From contig NZ_CP012405.1 of the NCBI RefSeq assembly GCF_001305595.1, positions 452,501-516,500 of the forward strand: a DNA stretch of 64,000 nt. The letters run 5' to 3'. This DNA is from Azospirillum thiophilum (GTDB lineage Bacteria > Pseudomonadota > Alphaproteobacteria > Azospirillales > Azospirillaceae). The notes below the pieces were generated by a model. The model was not told where the DNA came from, ran no database searches, and saw only the letters and a list, made by a program, of their open reading frames with translations. Shown here piece after piece: positions 1 through 12,555 of this stretch. The translations under genes and the position numbers were made by a program. Each line of letters opens with the position of its first letter. The stretch's first letter is position 1.

Positions 1-1766
1 GCCAGTTCGTCGGCGAATGCCGGTTCGAAATAGGCGAGGCCGTCCTGGGCCATGCCGACCAGCGGCGTGGCGATGGACTGGTGCGCCCCGCCTTCCGGCG
101 CAAGCGTGATGCCCGAAGGCGTCGCCACCAGCATGAAGCGGGCATCCTGGTAGCAGGCGTAATTCAGCTGGTCGGCGCCGCGCATGATGAAAGGGTCGTA
201 GACGGTGCCGATGGGCAGCAGCCGCTCCCCGAACAGGCTGTGCGACAGGCCCAATGCCGACAGCAGGGTGAACAGGTTGGATTCGGCGATGCCCAGTTCC
301 AGATGCTGGCCCTTCGGCGAAAATTCCCAGCTGTAGGTGGAAGGGATGCGCTCCTTCTTGAACAGGTCGGCCATTTCGCTCTTGGCGAACAGGCCGCGCC
401 GGTTCACCCAGGCGCCCAAATTGGTGGAAACGGTGACGTCGGGGGCGGTGGTGACGATGCGCTCGGCCAGCGGCGAACGCTCGCGCCCGATCTCGTTCAG
501 GATCAGGCCGAAGGCGGCCTGGGTCGACAGGCTCTTCTGCGTCGGGGCAGGCAGGACCGCGGGCACCCCGACCGCCGGCGCCTCGTAGCGGCGGCGGCCC
601 TTCTGCGCGAAGGGCACACGGTGCAGGAACTCCTCAAGCGCCGCCACGGGCAGGTCCAGCCCTTCGAAACGTTCCCACTCATGACCGGGCCGGACCTTGT
701 TGGCGGCGCGGAAGCCGTCCATCTGCTCGCGGGTCAGCAGGCCGGAGTGGTTGTCCTTGTGGCCGGCGAGCGGCAGGCCGAATCCCTTGACCGTGTAGGC
801 GATGAAGCAGACCGGCCGGTCATGCGTGCGTGCCCCGGCAAAGGCCTCCAGCAGCGACGGCAGGTCGTGGCCGCCGAGATTGCCCATCAGCCGGGCCAAC
901 TGCTCGTCGGTCCGGTGCTCGATCAGGCGGGTGACGTCGCCCTGGTCGCCCAGATCGTCCATCAGGCGCCGACGCCAAGCGGCGCCGCCCTGGTAGGTCA
1001 GGGCCGAATAGAGCTGGTTGGGACAGTTGTCGATCCAGTCGCGCAAGCGCTCGCCGCCCGGCTCGCAGAAGGCCTCCTGCATCAGGGTGCCGTATTTCAG
1101 GATCACCACGTCCCAGCCGAAGGCGCGGAAGATGTTCTCCAGCCGCTCCCACAGCCCTTCGCGGATCACCGCATCGAGGCTCTGGCGGTTGTAGTCGACG
1201 ATCCACCAGGTGTTGCGCAGGCCATGCTTCCACCCCTCCTGCAACGCTTCGAAGATGTTGCCCTCGTCCATCTCGGCGTCGCCGACCAGCGAGACCATGC
1301 GGCCCTCGTCCAGGCCGGGAGCCCAGCCCTTGGCCTTCAGGTAATCCTGGACCAGCGAGGCGAACAGCGTCTGCGCCACCCCCAGCCCGACCGAACCGGT
1401 GGAGAAATCGACGTCGTCCACGTCCTTGGTGCGCGACGGGTAGGACTGGGCCCCCTTGTAGCCGCGGAAATTCTCCAGCGTCCCGCGCGTCTGGTTGCCC
1501 AGCAGATACTGGATGGCGTGGAAGATCGGGCTGGCATGCGGCTTCACCGCCACCCGGTCCTCAGGCCGCAGCGCCGAGAAATAGAGCGCGGTCATGATGG
1601 TGGCCAGCGAGGCGCTCGATGCCTGATGGCCGCCGATCTTCAGCCCGTCGAGGTTGGGGCGGACATGGTTGGCATTGTGGATCGTCCAGGACGCGAGCCA
1701 GAGTACCTTGCGCTCCAGCTCGGCCAGGCAGGCGAGGTCGGCGGAGGACGGCAAGGTCGCGGTCAT
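1..1766 (-). CDS. AceE/transketolase-type thiamine-dependent dehydrogenase E1, MdeB-like (3' end outside window)
   Basis: The 588 visible residues read as a homodimeric-type 2-oxoacid dehydrogenase E1 / transketolase-fold enzyme. The N-terminus is typical (WLASWTIHNANHVRPNLDG). The thiamine diphosphate motif begins GDAEMDEGN near residue 160 and closes with the Asn of DYNRQSLD. The pyrimidine-binding domain starts after about residue 400 (ELGIAESNLFTLLSALG). Likely role: decarboxylation of pyruvate or 2-oxobutyrate. An Lrp-type regulator is divergent 132 bp away. That pairing resembles Pseudomonas putida mdeR-mdeB, where MdeB is an E1 homologue linked to methionine gamma-lyase, but no mdeA is visible here. 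The start is the ATG before TATLPSS. The C-terminal domain lies beyond base 1. Databases often call such proteins simply transketolase; the substrate is uncertain. Confidence 0.8.
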   Translation of the reverse strand, partial: MTATLPSSADLACLAELERKVLWLASWTIHNANHVRPNLDGLKIGGHQASSASLATIMTALYFSALRPEDRVAVKPHASPIFHAIQYLLGNQTRGTLENFRGYKGAQSYPSRTKDVDDVDFSTGSVGLGVAQTLFASLVQDYLKAKGWAPGLDEGRMVSLVGDAEMDEGNIFEALQEGWKHGLRNTWWIVDYNRQSLDAVIREGLWERLENIFRAFGWDVVILKYGTLMQEAFCEPGGERLRDWIDNCPNQLYSALTYQGGAAWRRRLMDDLGDQGDVTRLIEHRTDEQLARLMGNLGGHDLPSLLEAFAGARTHDRPVCFIAYTVKGFGLPLAGHKDNHSGLLTREQMDGFRAANKVRPGHEWERFEGLDLPVAALEEFLHRVPFAQKGRRRYEAPAVGVPAVLPAPTQKSLSTQAAFGLILNEIGRERSPLAERIVTTAPDVTVSTNLGAWVNRRGLFAKSEMADLFKKERIPSTYSWEFSPKGQHLELGIAESNLFTLLSALGLSHSLFGERLLPIGTVYDPFIMRGADQLNYACYQDARFMLVATPSGITLAPEGGAHQSIATPLVGMAQDGLAYFEPAFADEL

Positions 1767-1898
1767 GGGTCTGCTCCCGGACTGGGGTTATGGTTTGCGG
1801 AGCCTATCATTTGCGATCTGGCAGGTGCTTGCGAAGTGGCGCCGGCTCCGCGTTTATTTTAGCATCGGATGTCAAATCACGGCTGGAAGCGGCATCCG

Positions 1899-2378
1899 AT
1901 GCCAAAGCATGCCCTCGATCGCATCGACCGAAAGATCCTGGCCGCCCTGCAGGAGGATGGTCGCCTGCCCAACAACGAGTTGGCGGAACGTGTCGGCCTG
2001 TCCCCGTCGCCCTGCCTGCGGCGGGTCAAGGCGATGGAAGAGGCGGGCGTGATCGGCCGCTATGTGGCGCTGGTCGATCCGGCCTCCGTCGACCTGCCAG
2101 TCAACATCTTCGTCAGCGTCAGCCTGGAACGGCAGGTGGAGGCGCGGCTTGACGGGTTCGAGGCTGCGGTGATGACTCGACCGGAGGTGCTGGAATGCTA
2201 CCTGATGACCGGCGACGCCGATTACCTGCTGCGGGTGGTGGTGCCGGACCTCGCCAGCTACGAACGCTTCCTGAAGGAACACCTGACACGTATCCCCGGC
2301 GTCGCCAACATCAGGTCGAGCTTCGCGCTGAAGCAGGTTCGTTACCGCACGGCGCTGCCGCTCGACCATCTGGGGTGA
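1899..2378 (+). CDS. Lrp/AsnC family transcriptional regulator
   Basis: 159 residues with the usual Lrp layout. An N-terminal winged HTH ([30 protein letters not shown]) is followed by the RAM/AsnC ligand domain ([22 protein letters not shown]). I prefer the ATG at 1899: it is preceded by GGAAG about ten bases upstream and gives the normal Lrp N-terminus, whereas the in-frame ATG at 1869 has no ribosome-binding site. It is divergent from the E1-type dehydrogenase gene, so local control of that gene by an amino acid or 2-oxoacid signal is the simplest reading. The family is certain; the ligand is unknown. Confidence 0.9.
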   Translation: MPKHALDRIDRKILAALQEDGRLPNNELAERVGLSPSPCLRRVKAMEEAGVIGRYVALVDPASVDLPVNIFVSVSLERQVEARLDGFEAAVMTRPEVLECYLMTGDADYLLRVVVPDLASYERFLKEHLTRIPGVANIRSSFALKQVRYRTALPLDHLG

Positions 2379-2397
2379 TAGGGGTGACGTCCGGACC

Positions 2398-3687
2398 TCA
2401 CCCCCGCGCGGCGGCCGGCTTGGCGCGCCCGGCACCGCGTCCCAGCATCGGCACCAGCAGGGCGGCGACCAGGCACAGGGCGCCGGCGATGGCAAAGGCC
2501 GGCAGGTAGCTCTGCAGGACGGTGCGCGACAGGCCTGCACCGAAGGCCGCGGCGGCGGCGCCGAGCTGGTGGCCGGCGAAGACCCAGCCGAAGACGAGGT
2601 TGGCACGCTCCCGGCCGAAGCGTTCGGCGGTGAGGCGAACCGTCGGCGGCACGGTGGCGATCCAGTCGAGGCCGTAGAAGACGGCGAAGACCGACAATCC
2701 GTAGAGGGTGAAGTCGGAGTAGGGCAGATAGAGCAGCGACAGCCCGCGCAGCGCGTAATACCAGAACAGCAGCAAGCGGTTGTCATACCGGTCGGACAGC
2801 CAGCCTGACCCGACCGTGCCGATGAAATCGAAGATCCCCATCAGCGCCAACAGTCCGGCGGCCTGCACCTCCGGCACGCTGAAATCGACGCAGAGCGGGA
2901 TCAGATGGGTCTGGATCAGGCCGTTGGTGCTGGCACCGCAAATGAAGAAGGTCGTGAACAGCACCCAGAAGGTCCGTGTCGCCGCGGCGTCGCGCAGGGC
3001 GCCGAAGGCCGCCGGCAGGATCGGACCGGCCGGGGGAGGAGGTGGGGCGTCCTTCGCCTCGCCCAGGGCAGCGAGCCCCAGGTCGGCGGGACGGTCGCGC
3101 ATCAGCACCAGCATGGCGAGCGCGGCCGTGGCGATCAGCCCGCACAGCAACGCGATGGCGGTCCGCCAGCCATAGGCCTCCGTCAGCATCGACAGGAACG
3201 GCATGAAGACCAGTTGCCCGGTGGCCGAACTCGCGGTCAGCAACCCGATCACCAGCCCGCGGCGGGCAACGAACCAGCGCGTGGCGATGGTGGCGCCCAG
3301 CACCATGGCGGTCAGGCCGGTGCCGAAGCCGACGACGAACCCCCACAGGACGATCAGCTGCCATACCTCGCGCATCGCCAGCGAGGCAAACAACCCCGCT
3401 CCGACCAGGGTCAGGGAGGACAGAACCATGCGGCGGACGCCGAAGCGGTTGATCATCGCCGCGGCGAAGGGTCCCATCAGCCCGAACAGCAGCAGGCGGA
3501 TCGCCATGGCGGTGGAAATGTCGGCGGTATCCCAACCGAACTCCCGCTGGAGTGGCAGAAGCAGGACGCCGGGGGCGCCGACCGCGCCGGCAGAGACAAG
3601 CATCGACAGGAAAGTGACGGCGACGACGACCCATCCGTAATGGATGTTCCGCCGCGCCAGGACGGAGGCAAGAGGGGTGGACAGCAT
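2398..3687 (-). CDS. MFS transporter, monocarboxylate/oxalate-formate antiporter-like
   Basis: 429 residues with about twelve hydrophobic segments. The first (YGWVVVAVTFLSMLVSAGAVGAPGVLLLPLQREFGW) is the characteristic start of the oxalate/formate-antiporter and monocarboxylate-transporter branch of the major facilitator superfamily. A charged loop rich in Ala and Pro (about residues 200-220, APPPPPAG) separates the two six-helix halves. It should sit in the inner membrane and move a small organic anion. It starts 41 bp after the stop of the SDR gene on the same strand, so the two probably form an operon controlled from the dyads upstream of the SDR. The substrate cannot be read from sequence. 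Confidence 0.85.
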   Translation of the reverse strand: MLSTPLASVLARRNIHYGWVVVAVTFLSMLVSAGAVGAPGVLLLPLQREFGWDTADISTAMAIRLLLFGLMGPFAAAMINRFGVRRMVLSSLTLVGAGLFASLAMREVWQLIVLWGFVVGFGTGLTAMVLGATIATRWFVARRGLVIGLLTASSATGQLVFMPFLSMLTEAYGWRTAIALLCGLIATAALAMLVLMRDRPADLGLAALGEAKDAPPPPPAGPILPAAFGALRDAAATRTFWVLFTTFFICGASTNGLIQTHLIPLCVDFSVPEVQAAGLLALMGIFDFIGTVGSGWLSDRYDNRLLLFWYYALRGLSLLYLPYSDFTLYGLSVFAVFYGLDWIATVPPTVRLTAERFGRERANLVFGWVFAGHQLGAAAAAFGAGLSRTVLQSYLPAFAIAGALCLVAALLVPMLGRGAGRAKPAAARG

Positions 3688-3728
3688 GAATTGCGTCTCC
3701 GGCAGCCGGCGCGCGGTCGATCTGGGGG

Positions 3729-4493
3729 TTACTGGGCGGTCACGCCGCCGTCGATGTTGATGGACTGGCCGGTGACGAAGCCGGCAGAATCCGAGCAGAG
3801 CCAGAGCACCGCGGCAGCAACCTCCTCGGGCCGGCCGACGCGGCCGACGGGATGGAGTCGCCCCAGCACGGCTTCGACCTGCTCCGCCCCACCAAAGGAA
3901 CCCTGGGTCATCGGCGTCTGGATGATCGCCGGGCAGACGGCATTGACGCGCACGCCGGACGCCGCGACCTCGATCGCCGCGGTGCGGGTCAGTCCTTCCA
4001 CCGCCGCCTTGCTGGCGGAATAGGCGGCATTGCCGGCCATGCCGATCTGGCCCAACACCGAACCGGTGTTGACGATGGAGCCATGACCCTGGCGCTTCAT
4101 GATTGCCAGCTCATGCTTCAGGCAGAGCCAGACGCCCTTCACATTGACGGTCAGTATGCGGTCGAAGGCGGAATCGTCCATCTCCGTCAGCGGGGCGACC
4201 TGATGGATGCCGGCATTGTTGAAGGCGGCGTCCAGGCGCCCATGGTCGCGCTCGATCCGTCCGAACAGGGCGGCGACCTCCGCCGCATCGGCGACATCGG
4301 CCGCCACGAAGCTGCCGACTCCGCCGGCATGGCCGATCTGCGCCACCGTCTCCTGCCCCTCCGCCTCGCGCCGGCCGGTGACGATCACCGTCGCCCCAGC
4401 CTGACCGAAGGCCAGCGCCGTCGCCCGCCCGATGCCCGAGGTGCCCCCGGTGACCAGAACCACCCGCCCGCTCATATCCGTCGTGATGCTCAT
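3729..4493 (-). CDS. SDR family NAD(P)-dependent oxidoreductase
   Basis: 254 residues of a classical short-chain dehydrogenase/reductase. It shows the cofactor motif TGGTSGIG near the N-terminus, NNAG in the middle, the catalytic Ser (NTGSVLG) followed by YSASK, and a C-terminal GQSINIDGG typical of the FabG-like branch. The ATG at 4493 has AGGGAG seven bases upstream; the longer frame to 4583 adds residues unlike the family. It is the first gene of a likely SDR-MFS operon. It probably oxidises or reduces a small hydroxy or keto compound imported by the neighbouring MFS protein; the substrate is not inferable. Confidence 0.9.
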   Translation of the reverse strand: MSITTDMSGRVVLVTGGTSGIGRATALAFGQAGATVIVTGRREAEGQETVAQIGHAGGVGSFVAADVADAAEVAALFGRIERDHGRLDAAFNNAGIHQVAPLTEMDDSAFDRILTVNVKGVWLCLKHELAIMKRQGHGSIVNTGSVLGQIGMAGNAAYSASKAAVEGLTRTAAIEVAASGVRVNAVCPAIIQTPMTQGSFGGAEQVEAVLGRLHPVGRVGRPEEVAAAVLWLCSDSAGFVTGQSINIDGGVTAQ

Positions 4494-4570
4494 CGCTCGT
4501 CTCCCTGTTGAACTGCCGAATCCGCCACGGGCCAACCGGTGCGCACCACCGGCGCCAAGCGCCTTATAAA

Positions 4571-4612
4571 TGATGTTCATCATGAATAAGAAATATGATG
4601 ACGTCCATCATG
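4571..4612. promoter_or_regulatory. Two operator-like dyads upstream of the SDR-MFS operon
   Basis: Two inverted repeats have identical arms: ATGATG-TT-CATCAT at 4571-4584 and ATGATG-ACGTC-CATCAT at 4596-4612. They lie 78-119 bp upstream of the SDR start codon in an AT-rich patch. Perfect six-base arms repeated twice in a GC-rich genome suggest sites for a dimeric repressor. No regulator gene is adjacent on either side, so the binding protein would be encoded elsewhere. Confidence 0.55.
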
Positions 4613-5062
4613 ATTGTTGACGGCAGGCTTGGCCCTCCGGCGCGGCAGCCATGCGCTCATTGAATGAAGACGGATCGGGGAAAATCCTCAGGAAATGTGC
4701 CGGTCCCGACATACGCAGGATCCGTTTGCCTCCCTTGCATAAGGACTCCCTTGACCGGTCGTCCGTATCGGATCATGTAAGCGGCGCCCGAACCCGCATG
4801 TATCCGCATGTATCCGGGCCGGCAGGTCTTTTAATTTCTTCTGGTCGGTGCGAATCGTGCTCTTGCAGCGCTTGGTCGGCCCAAGACTTGCCATCTCCCA
4901 ACGGTACAGGCACCCGCCTGATCGATGGCAAGCTTTCATTAACCATAAATCCCCACAACATGTCGGCGGCACATGGCCGCATTCAGCCGACCGCCGGGAC
5001 CGGGCACCGCTCGGGTCCGTTGGGCGCCACCGCGCTGATCCCTATCGGAAGGCTGATACAGC
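4613..5062. other. Intergenic region upstream of the NRPS-like gene
   Basis: About 450 bp with no convincing gene. Short open frames on both strands lack family features and run into the next gene. It contains a small tandem repeat (CGCATGTATC twice, near 4795-4814) and a lower-GC stretch around 4825-4960. It presumably holds the promoter of the NRPS-like gene at 5063; I could not place promoter elements with confidence. Confidence 0.5.
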
Positions 5063-9181
<4,119 letters not shown>

Positions 9182-9398
9182 GGAAGTTATCGCCGGGGAA
9201 GCGGCACTGGTCTGACCACTTCCCCGCGCTACTCCCAAGAAAATCCTCCGAACTGTCCCAAGTCAAACCGTCGCGACGCCTTCCGCACGGCCGACGGTTG
9301 TCTTCGTCCCGCAGCGGTGTATAAGGGGGGCCGAGCGCGGCTTGTTCCCCTTCGCGCGCCCGGCCGGGCGCGTTCCGCGAAGGCGAGCGGACGCAGTT

Positions 9399-9435
9399 GG
9401 ATCGTCACGCCAGGATCGTCACGCCAGGATCGTCA
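9399..9435. repeat. 14-bp tandem repeat in the fumarase leader
   Basis: The unit GGATCGTCACGCCA occurs twice (9399-9412, 9413-9426), followed by a partial third copy (9427-9435). It ends just before the AAAGGAA ribosome-binding site of the fumarase gene. It may be a replication-slippage product; a regulatory role cannot be judged from sequence. Confidence 0.7.
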
Positions 9436-9451
9436 TAAAGGAACGCCCCCA

Positions 9452-11083
9452 ATGCCCGACGACATCGCCTCAGCCCGCGGAGCCGGCCTGTTTCCGCTCG
9501 CCAAGGATGACACGACCTACCGCAAGCTGACCTCCGATCACGTCTCCGTCACCGAGTTCGACGGCGAACAGATCCTCAAGGTCGAGCCGGAAGGTCTGCG
9601 CCTGCTGGCCGAGGCGGCCTTCGCCGACATCAACCATCTGCTGCGCCCGGGCCATCTGGCCCAGCTCGCCAAGATCCTCGACGATCCGGAGGCGTCGGCC
9701 AACGACCGCTTCGTCGCGCTCGACCTGTTGAAGAACGCCAACATCGCCGCCGCCGGCACGTTGCCGATGTGCCAGGACACCGGCACCGCCATCATCATGG
9801 GGAAGAAGGGCCGCCGCGTCTTCACCAAGGGCGGCGACGAGCAGGCCCTGTCGGAAGGCGCGCGCGACGCCTACCTGAAGCGCAACCTGCGCTACAGCCA
9901 GCTGGCGCCGATCTCCATGTACGAGGAGAAGAACACCCGCAACAACCTGCCGGCCCAGATCGACATCTATTCCGAGGGCGAGGACTATTATAAGTTCCTG
10001 TTCATGGCCAAGGGCGGCGGGTCGGCCAACAAGACCTTCCTACATCAGGCCACGCCGTCGGTGTTGGCGCCCGACCGGCTGCTGAAGTTCCTGGAAGACA
10101 AGATCCGCTATCTCGGCACCTCGGCCTGCCCGCCCTATCATCTGGCCATCGTCATCGGCGGCCTGTCGGCCGAACAGAACCTGAAGACGGTCAAGCTGGC
10201 ATCGGCCCGCTATCTCGACGACCTGCCGACCGAGGGCGGCGAGGACGCGCATGCCTTCCGCGATCTGGCGATGGAGGCCGAGGTCCACAAGCTGACCCAG
10301 AACATGGGCATCGGCGCCCAGTTCGGCGGCAAGTATTTCTGCCACGACGTCCGCGTCATCCGCCTGCCGCGCCACGGCGCCTCCATGCCGATCGGCGTCG
10401 GCGTGTCCTGCTCGGCCGACCGTCAGGCGGTGGGCAAGATCACCAGGGACGGCATCTTCCTGGAGCAGCTGGAGACCGATCCGGCCCAGTATCTGCCGGA
10501 GATCGGCGACGAACATCTGTCGGACGAGGTCGTGAAGATCGACCTGAACCAGCCGATGGAGCAAATCCGCGCCACGCTGTCCCAGCACCCGATCCGCACC
10601 CGCCTGTCGCTGACCGGCCCGCTGATCGTCGCCCGCGACCTCGCCCATGCCAAGCTGCGTGCCCGGCTCGATGCCGGCGAGCCGCTGCCCGACTATTTCA
10701 AGAACCACCCGATCTATTACGCCGGCCCGGCCAAGACGCCGGAAGGCTACGCCTCGGGCTCCTTCGGGCCGACCACGGCCGGTCGCATGGACAGCTTCGT
10801 CGACCAGTTCCAGGCGGCCGGCGGCTCCATGGTCATGCTGGCCAAGGGCAACCGCAGCGCGGAAGTGACGGCGGCCTGCAAGCAGCATGGCGGCTTCTAT
10901 CTCGGCTCGATCGGCGGTGCCGCCGCCCGTCTGGCCCAGGACTGCATCAAGAAGGTGGAGTGCGTCGAGTATCCCGAACTCGGCATGGAAGCAATCTGGC
11001 GCATCGAGGTGGAGGACTTCCCCGCCTTCATCATCGTCGACGACAAGGGCAACGACTTCTTCAAGGAATTGAAGCTCGCCTGA
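9452..11083 (+). CDS. Fumarate hydratase, class I (4Fe-4S)
   Basis: 543 residues. It catalyses fumarate to (S)-malate in the TCA cycle using an oxygen-sensitive 4Fe-4S cluster. The three cluster cysteines are visible at Cys107 (LPMCQDTG), Cys226 (SACPPYH) and Cys320 (GVSCSADR). That spacing is the same as in Escherichia coli FumA (105/224/318), shifted by two. The C-terminal beta domain contains [26 protein letters not shown], typical of the swivelling domain. The start is the ATG at 9452 with AAAGGA eight to twelve bases upstream; the longer frame back to 9317 has no family support. It is monocistronic, followed by a toxin-antitoxin pair on the same strand. Confidence 0.96.
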   Translation: MPDDIASARGAGLFPLAKDDTTYRKLTSDHVSVTEFDGEQILKVEPEGLRLLAEAAFADINHLLRPGHLAQLAKILDDPEASANDRFVALDLLKNANIAAAGTLPMCQDTGTAIIMGKKGRRVFTKGGDEQALSEGARDAYLKRNLRYSQLAPISMYEEKNTRNNLPAQIDIYSEGEDYYKFLFMAKGGGSANKTFLHQATPSVLAPDRLLKFLEDKIRYLGTSACPPYHLAIVIGGLSAEQNLKTVKLASARYLDDLPTEGGEDAHAFRDLAMEAEVHKLTQNMGIGAQFGGKYFCHDVRVIRLPRHGASMPIGVGVSCSADRQAVGKITRDGIFLEQLETDPAQYLPEIGDEHLSDEVVKIDLNQPMEQIRATLSQHPIRTRLSLTGPLIVARDLAHAKLRARLDAGEPLPDYFKNHPIYYAGPAKTPEGYASGSFGPTTAGRMDSFVDQFQAAGGSMVMLAKGNRSAEVTAACKQHGGFYLGSIGGAAARLAQDCIKKVECVEYPELGMEAIWRIEVEDFPAFIIVDDKGNDFFKELKLA

Positions 11084-11203
11084 TCGGAGCCGGATATCAG
11101 GGGGCGCGGCGCCGATGGGAGCCGTGCCCTTTCCCCTGTCCGCTTGCCGGACGGCAGGGCGAAAGCCTATCTTCAATGCCGATGGTTTGCGGAGGGCTTT
11201 CCA

Positions 11204-11446
11204 ATGGACGGTGTTCATGACCGGCGCGCACACAAGCAGGACGTCATCCTCTCCCTGGACGAGGACATCCTTCAGCGCGCGAAATCCCTTCCCGGCGACC
11301 TGTCGGAGCAGATCGAGAAGCTGCTTGCCGATGAATTGGCGAAGGCGGATCGTGAGCGCCGCCTGGACGCCACGATAGAAGCCTGGAACCTGTTCGACGA
11401 AAAGCACGGCTCTTTTGCCGATCAGTATGCCAACGACGTCCTATGA
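11204..11446 (+). CDS. ccdA: CcdA-type antitoxin
   Basis: 80 residues. The N-terminal part (KQDVILSLDEDILQRAKSL) is the ribbon-helix-helix DNA-binding region of CcdA. The C-terminal part (EAWNLFDEKHGSFADQYANDVL) matches the toxin-binding tail of the family, with its conserved W-N and E-x-x-G-x-x-A/S-D-E/Q pattern. ATG 11204 has GGAGGG seven bases upstream. Its stop overlaps the start of the next gene by four bases (ATGA), as in ccdAB of plasmid F. It should neutralise CcdB and repress the pair's promoter. This is a chromosomal copy with no plasmid genes nearby. Confidence 0.9.
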   Translation: MDGVHDRRAHKQDVILSLDEDILQRAKSLPGDLSEQIEKLLADELAKADRERRLDATIEAWNLFDEKHGSFADQYANDVL

Positions 11447-11760
11447 GCCAATTCGACGTCCATGGAAACACGGGCGCCCGCCGTCAGTTCATTCCGTTTG
11501 TGGTCGTCATCCAGTCCCGTAGATTCGATGCCGCACGCAGCCGCGTCATAATTCCGATGGTGGACAAGCGTGCCGAACCTCCGATCGATCCGGAGCTGAA
11601 TCCGTCCTTCGAGATCGAAGGCCGTTCGGTGGTCCTTCATCCATTGCAGACTGTTTCGCTCCGTGCCGAGCAGCTCGGTGAAAAAATCGGCTCCCTCGCC
11701 GACGACGGCGACCGCATTATCGCCGCCATCGACCTCCTAATTTCCCGTGCCTGGGGATGA
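11443..11760 (+). CDS. ccdB: CcdB-type gyrase-poison toxin
   Basis: 105 residues of the CcdB family. It shows an N-terminal QFDVHGN, the VVVIQSRRFDAARSRVIIPMV core strand pair, NPSFEIEGRSVVLHPLQTVSL, and a C-terminal helix IIAAIDLLISRAWG. The family inhibits DNA gyrase, and in F-plasmid CcdB the final Trp-Gly-Ile is needed for poisoning. Here the protein ends Trp-Gly and lacks the Ile, so toxicity may differ. It is translationally coupled to ccdA. About 100 residues is the normal family length, so the gene is intact. Confidence 0.88.
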   Translation: MSQFDVHGNTGARRQFIPFVVVIQSRRFDAARSRVIIPMVDKRAEPPIDPELNPSFEIEGRSVVLHPLQTVSLRAEQLGEKIGSLADDGDRIIAAIDLLISRAWG

Positions 11761-11767
11761 ATTGCCC

Positions 11768-12448
11768 GTGACACCCGCCCAAATCCAAGAACGCATCCTG
11801 TACCGCGACGGGCTGATGCTGATCCTCGACAAGCCCCCCGGATTGCCGGTCCATGCCGGTCCCGCCGGCGGTCCGAACCTGGAGCGGCATTTCGACGCAC
11901 TGCGCTTCGGTTTCCCCAAGCCGCCATCCCTCGCCCACCGGCTGGACCGCGACACCTCGGGCTGCCTGATCCTGGGCCGTCATGCCAAGGCGTTGCGCAA
12001 GATCGGCATCCTGTTCCAGAACGGCAAGGTCGATAAGACCTATTGGGCAGTGGTCGTCGGCACGCCGCCGCAGGAGTCCGGGCGGATCGAGCTGCCGCTC
12101 GCCAAGGTTTCCAACAAGACCGGGGGCTGGCGCATCGTCGGGTCGCCCGACGGGCAGACGGCAGTGACCGACTATGTCGTGCGCGGACAGGCGGACGGTC
12201 TGACCTGGCTGGAGCTGACGCCGCACACCGGCCGCACCCACCAAATCCGCGTCCATTGCGCCTCCATCGGCTGCCCGCTGGTCGGCGATCCGCAATATGG
12301 CGGGCCGGAAGGCAAGCCGCTGCACTTGCATTCCCGTGCCATCTCGCTGCCGCTCTACCCGAAGCGCGATCCGGTGGGGGCGGTGGCGCCGGTTCCGCCG
12401 CACATGCAGGCCGCGCTGGGCGCCTGCGGCTTCACCGAGGCATTATAG
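11768..12448 (+). CDS. RluA-family RNA pseudouridine synthase
   Basis: 226 residues from the GTG at 11768. The catalytic motif HRLDRDTSG puts the nucleophilic Asp at about residue 60. Family motifs LILDKPPGLPVH near the N-terminus and HTGRTHQIRVH, followed by GCPLVGDPQYGG, are all present. It isomerises specific uridines in rRNA or tRNA. No S4 domain is present, so it belongs to the short RluA/RluE-like group. Two GTG starts are possible (11747 and 11768). The second has GGGGA ten bases upstream and does not invade ccdB, so I prefer it. The exact RNA target is not determinable. Confidence 0.92.
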   Translation: MTPAQIQERILYRDGLMLILDKPPGLPVHAGPAGGPNLERHFDALRFGFPKPPSLAHRLDRDTSGCLILGRHAKALRKIGILFQNGKVDKTYWAVVVGTPPQESGRIELPLAKVSNKTGGWRIVGSPDGQTAVTDYVVRGQADGLTWLELTPHTGRTHQIRVHCASIGCPLVGDPQYGGPEGKPLHLHSRAISLPLYPKRDPVGAVAPVPPHMQAALGACGFTEAL

Positions 12449-12555
12449 CCTCGCCAAGAGGTCCGGCCGTTGCCGTAACCATTGCCGCGATGCGGCAAAC
12501 CACCCCATGATGCAGCCTCATGAGGGCGCCCCATGACGGGGCCGGGGAAAAGCGC

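Noticed and set aside
1817-1830. Sigma-54-like TGGCAG...TTGC between the E1 and Lrp genes
   Set aside because: The GG-to-GC spacing is nine bases, not the required ten.
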